Positions 53,825-56,786 of a stretch of DNA of 56,786 bases are shown in pieces. The notes under the pieces were generated by a model. The model had not been told where the DNA came from, did no database searches, and saw only the letters and a program-made list of their open reading frames with translations. This stretch comes from Rhodocyclaceae bacterium (GTDB lineage Bacteria; Pseudomonadota; Gammaproteobacteria; Burkholderiales; Rhodocyclaceae). The position numbers and the translations under genes were made by a program. Position 1 is the first letter of the stretch; each line of letters starts with the position of its first letter. Where the stretch lies: NCBI GenBank assembly GCA_016791145.1, contig JAEUNJ010000005.1, forward strand, positions 1 to 56,786, written 5' to 3'.

Positions 53825-55041
53825 CCCCGATGACCGCCGCCCAACGTCCCCTCGCCACCCTCCTCGCCTTCGCCGCGCTGATCGTCTGCGTGGCCATGGG
53901 CATCCGCCATACCTTCGGGCTGTTCCTGACGCCCATGAGCGTCGCCCACCAGTGGGAACGGGAGGTGTTCTCCTTCGCCATGGCCCTGCAGAACCTGATG
54001 TGGGGGGCGGCCCAGCCCTTCGCCGGCCTGCTCGCCGACCGCTGGGGCGCGAAACGCGTGCTCTGGGGCGGCGCCGCCCTCTATGCCCTGGGGCTGTTGG
54101 GCATGGCGCATGCGTCCTCGGGAACCGGGTTCGCGGCCACCGCCGGCCTGATGATCGGCGTCGCCCAGTCGGGCACCACCTACAGCGTCGTCTTCTCGGC
54201 CCTGGGCAAGCTGGTGCCGGAATCCCGGCGCAGCTGGGCCATGGGACTGGTCGCGGCCGCGGGATCCTTCGGGCAGTTCCTGATGATTCCGGTGGCCTCC
54301 GGGCTCATCGACGGCATCGGCTGGTTCGCGACCCTCCTCACCTTCGCCGCTGGCGCCATGCTGATCTTCCCGCTCGGCGCCTCGCTGACGAAGGGACTGG
54401 CGCCCGCCTCCGCCGGCGGCGGCCAATCGGCCGGCGAGGCGCTGCGGGAAGCCATGCGGGAGCGGAGCTTCGTGTTCCTGATGGTCGGCTATTTCGTCTG
54501 CGGCTTCCAGGTGGTGTTCCTGGGCGTGCACCTGCCCACCTACCTGCTCGACAAGGGACTGTCAGCGAACGTGGGCATGACCGCCCTCGCGCTCATCGGC
54601 CTGTTCAACGTCCTGGGCACCTACGCCGTCGGCCACCTGGGCACCCGCTACCCGAAGCGGGTGATCCTGGCCTGCATCTATTCCGGGCGCAGCGTCGCCA
54701 TCGCCCTGTTCCTGCTGGCCCCGCTGACTCCGTTCGGCGTCTACGTCTTCTCCGCCGTCATGGGCCTGTTATGGCTTTCCACCGTCCCGCCCACCAATGC
54801 CATCGTCGCCCAGGTCTTCGGGGTCCGCTTCCTGGGCATGCTGTCCGGTTTCGTTTTCATGAGCCATCAGGTCGGCAGCTTCTTCGGCGTCTGGCTGGGC
54901 GGCCGGCTCTTCGACAGCACCGGCTCCTACGACATCGTCTGGGGCATCTGCATCGCGCTGGGCATCGTCGCCGCCGCCTTCAATCTGCCCATCGACGAGC
55001 GCAGCCTGGAAACGCGGCGGGCGGTGCCCTCGGCGGCGTGA
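53821..55041 (+). CDS. Major facilitator superfamily transporter
   Basis: 406 residues, 12 membrane segments: GIRHTFGLFLTPMSVAHQWE, QPFAGLLADRWGAKRVLWGG (loop 2-3 MFS motif), SRRSWAMGLVAAAGSFGQFL, VFLGVHLPTYLLDKG. It resembles the monocarboxylate/oxalate-formate antiporter type. It is co-translated with marR and followed by a thioesterase. The substrate is unknown. Confidence 0.9.
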   Translation: MTPMTAAQRPLATLLAFAALIVCVAMGIRHTFGLFLTPMSVAHQWEREVFSFAMALQNLMWGAAQPFAGLLADRWGAKRVLWGGAALYALGLLGMAHASSGTGFAATAGLMIGVAQSGTTYSVVFSALGKLVPESRRSWAMGLVAAAGSFGQFLMIPVASGLIDGIGWFATLLTFAAGAMLIFPLGASLTKGLAPASAGGGQSAGEALREAMRERSFVFLMVGYFVCGFQVVFLGVHLPTYLLDKGLSANVGMTALALIGLFNVLGTYAVGHLGTRYPKRVILACIYSGRSVAIALFLLAPLTPFGVYVFSAVMGLLWLSTVPPTNAIVAQVFGVRFLGMLSGFVFMSHQVGSFFGVWLGGRLFDSTGSYDIVWGICIALGIVAAAFNLPIDERSLETRRAVPSAA

Positions 55042-55066
55042 ACACGAACCCCGACGGAGCTGCCCC

Positions 55067-55516
55067 ATGAATCAGCCGATCGCGCCGCGTCCCGAGATCA
55101 CCCTCGAGGTCCTCAACCGGCTGGGCCACGACTACCTGCCCGGTTTCCTGGGCGTGCAGATGACCGAGCTGGGACCGGGAACCCTGAAGAGCCGCATGAA
55201 GGTCGAAAAGCTCCACTTCGCCCCCAACAGCTTCCTCCATGCGGCCAGCATCGTCGCCCTGGCCGACACCACCTGCGGATATGCCACCATCGCACATCTT
55301 CCCCCGGGAGCGGAGTCCTTCACGACCGTGGAGTTGAAGAGCAACCACCTGGGCACGATCCGCGAGGGGGCCATCCTTTGCCAGGCGCAGGCCCAGCACC
55401 TGGGGCGCAACACCCAGGTCTGGGACGCCACCGTCACCGACGAGGCCACCGGGCGCAAATTGGCGTTGTTCCGCTGCACCCAGATGGTCCTCTGGCCGCG
55501 CGCCGGCGGCTCCTGA
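55067..55516 (+). CDS. PaaI-family hot-dog thioesterase
   Basis: 149 residues: LGHDYLPGFLGVQMTELGPG, KLHFAPNSFLHAASIVALAD, FTTVELKSNHLGTIREG and GRNTQVWDATVTDEATGRKL. The LH-A and ALAD segment is the hot-dog helix of PaaI/YdiI-like acyl-CoA thioesterases. It lies 25 bp after the MFS gene and probably belongs to its operon. Confidence 0.9.
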   Translation: MNQPIAPRPEITLEVLNRLGHDYLPGFLGVQMTELGPGTLKSRMKVEKLHFAPNSFLHAASIVALADTTCGYATIAHLPPGAESFTTVELKSNHLGTIREGAILCQAQAQHLGRNTQVWDATVTDEATGRKLALFRCTQMVLWPRAGGS

Positions 55517-55585
55517 CCCGGGATTCGCCGGCCGGATTCCGGTATCCCGCGCCGCCGGAGGCACCGTCCACTGCCGCCGCCGGCA

Positions 55586-56786
55586 TCAGGCCTGGGGCGC
55601 GAATACCGTGTATCCCCGGGGCGGGGCCCAGAACCCGGTCCAGCCCTCCCGGTCCGAGCGCTGGTCCTGGGGCCGGTGCAGGTCCGAGGCGCTCCACCAG
55701 GCGACCGGGGCGAAACCGGTGTCGGCCCAGCGGGTCCGTACCCATGCCCCGTGCCAGTCGTCGCCCCGGTTGTTCCAGACGAAGACCAGGCCCGGCTGGT
55801 CGCCGTGGCCGAGGCGTTGCATGACGTATAGGTCGTCGTCCACCCACAGCACCTGGGTGGGGCCGCCGGCGAGGCGCTCGTGGGCGCCCACCAGCGCCGC
55901 AATGCCGTTGGGGCTGCCCGGCCGGCCCAGGCCCTCCGCGAAGTAGTCCTTCCAGAACACGCAGGGATAGCCCTCGTGGGTCAGGATGTAGCCGTAGGCA
56001 AGCATCCGGTCATGTTCGATGGGGCGGCCCGGGTCCCGGAGGTCGTGGTTCTCCACGAAGGTGACGGCGGCGCGGGTGACGTCCTTGGCGAGGCTTTGCC
56101 GGTCGGTGAGGCAGTGCAGGCTGCACCCGTACTGGTCGCAGACGGCCTTCAGGGTCTCCCGCAGCGGGAAGTCGAAGGCATCCACGGGATTCTGGTTCGA
56201 GAAGTTGCTCACCTCGACCCACTGCTCGATGGCCTTGGCATTGTCCCAGTACTCCGCGACGCCATAGGGCTGGAAAGGCCGGCCATCGCGCAGGTAGCGG
56301 TACTCCTGGATGGCGGTGACGGTATGGGCGCCGTAGCCCTTCACGAAATCGTAGCGGAAGCCGTCAAAGCCGATCTCCTCGACCAGCCATCGGGCGAGCC
56401 TGAGGATCTCGCCGTAAACATAGGGGTTCCGATGGGAGAGGTCCGGCATGTCGCCGAAGCGGCCCTCGTCCCAACTCTCGTAGGCGTTGGGGTGGAAGGA
56501 CTCCCAGTCGCGGGGGAAGCGGCCGCTCGCGGGCTGGAAGCGCGTCCAGCGCCGCTCGCCGGTGATCGGATTCACTTCCTCCGCATCGGCGCCGCTGCAA
56601 TGGTTGATCACCAGGTCGGCGATGACGCCCATGCCGCACCCATGAGCCTCGGCGATCAGGGCGAGCAACTCGTCCCTCGCGCCGAACCAGGTCTTCACCG
56701 AGCCCCTCTGGTCGAACTCTCCGAGGTCATAGTAGTCGTACGGGTCGTAGCCCATGGAGGGGCCGCCCAGGTTGGCCGCCTTGTGC
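55586..56786 (-). CDS. Alpha-amylase-family glycoside hydrolase (5' end outside window)
   Basis: The frame runs off the right edge (HKAANLGGPSMGYDPYDYYD at the edge). GH13 blocks are VIADLVINHC, GFDGFRYDFVKGYG (nucleophile Asp), GVAEYWDN (acid/base Glu) and FVENHDLRD (third Asp). A C-terminal beta domain ends GYTVFAPQA. An ATG at 56753-56755 is internal, not the start. It probably degrades alpha-glucans. Confidence 0.92.
   Translation of the reverse strand, partial: HKAANLGGPSMGYDPYDYYDLGEFDQRGSVKTWFGARDELLALIAEAHGCGMGVIADLVINHCSGADAEEVNPITGERRWTRFQPASGRFPRDWESFHPNAYESWDEGRFGDMPDLSHRNPYVYGEILRLARWLVEEIGFDGFRYDFVKGYGAHTVTAIQEYRYLRDGRPFQPYGVAEYWDNAKAIEQWVEVSNFSNQNPVDAFDFPLRETLKAVCDQYGCSLHCLTDRQSLAKDVTRAAVTFVENHDLRDPGRPIEHDRMLAYGYILTHEGYPCVFWKDYFAEGLGRPGSPNGIAALVGAHERLAGGPTQVLWVDDDLYVMQRLGHGDQPGLVFVWNNRGDDWHGAWVRTRWADTGFAPVAWWSASDLHRPQDQRSDREGWTGFWAPPRGYTVFAPQA

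Overview
The window is high-GC DNA that reads like the chromosome of a betaproteobacterium, probably of the Rhodocyclales (Azoarcus/Thauera/Aromatoleum-like). This is inferred from gene content: a KorA/KorB-type 2-oxoacid oxidoreductase next to a large FAD/Fe-S partner, hopanoid genes hpnC-hpnD-hpnE, a phasin, a PEP-CTERM exported protein, a TIGR02943-like ECF sigma factor with a zinc-finger anti-sigma, TRAP transport and a SAM-II type riboswitch. There is no rRNA operon, phage, recognisable insertion sequence or CRISPR array. Protein calls come from reading motifs, not from database searches.

Layout. 1-5.9 kb: 3' end of ETF-ubiquinone oxidoreductase, a broken VWA-domain gene, a FAS1/MaoC-like hydratase with a family III CoA-transferase, and an OlsB-like acyltransferase. 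5.9-12.2 kb (minus strand): an ECF sigma/anti-sigma/aldo-keto reductase operon, then a structured region holding a SAM-II-like riboswitch, a 19-codon leader ORF, a DegP-type periplasmic protease and a hybrid histidine kinase. 12.3-16.2 kb: two divergent PilZ genes, an unknown exported protein, a FAD oxidoreductase and a phasin. 16.2-23.6 kb: a Pat-type protein acetyltransferase, dinB, a ribbon-helix-helix protein followed by a stand-alone CarH-type cobalamin-binding protein, several small proteins and a metallo-beta-lactamase-fold hydrolase.

23.9-30.2 kb: the kor operon, preceded by an FNR-like box and interrupted between korA and korB by a palindromic repeat. 30.3-33.5 kb: hpnC, hpnD and hpnE (squalene synthesis for hopanoids), with a tandem duplication of the hpnD start. 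33.5-37.9 kb: a CHRD/PEP-CTERM protein, an ABC ATPase whose start codon overlaps that of divergent tesA, then selD and mnmH (2-selenouridine in tRNA). 37.9-44.5 kb: a meta-cleavage-type hydrolase with an ABM-domain membrane protein, a GntR regulator, a TRAP transporter and an isochorismatase-like hydrolase. Paired TCTCGA boxes 19 bp apart lie upstream of both the hydrolase/GntR region and the TRAP operon, suggesting one regulon. 44.5-56.8 kb: aspartate aminotransferase, an AsmA-like protein, tRNA-Asn, a YjdF-like membrane protein, tsaB-rimI-UDG, an EmrAB-like efflux pair divergent from marR-MFS, a thioesterase and the 3' part of an alpha-amylase gene.

The most unusual items are: (i) the RHH DNA-binding protein paired with a B12 domain that keeps the W-x9-EH and ExHxxG photoreceptor motifs but has no MerR-type helix-turn-helix; (ii) the SAM-II-like riboswitch placed upstream of a degP-type protease instead of a methionine gene; (iii) the matched TCTCGA box pairs; (iv) the duplicated hpnD start; and (v) the repeat element inside the kor operon.
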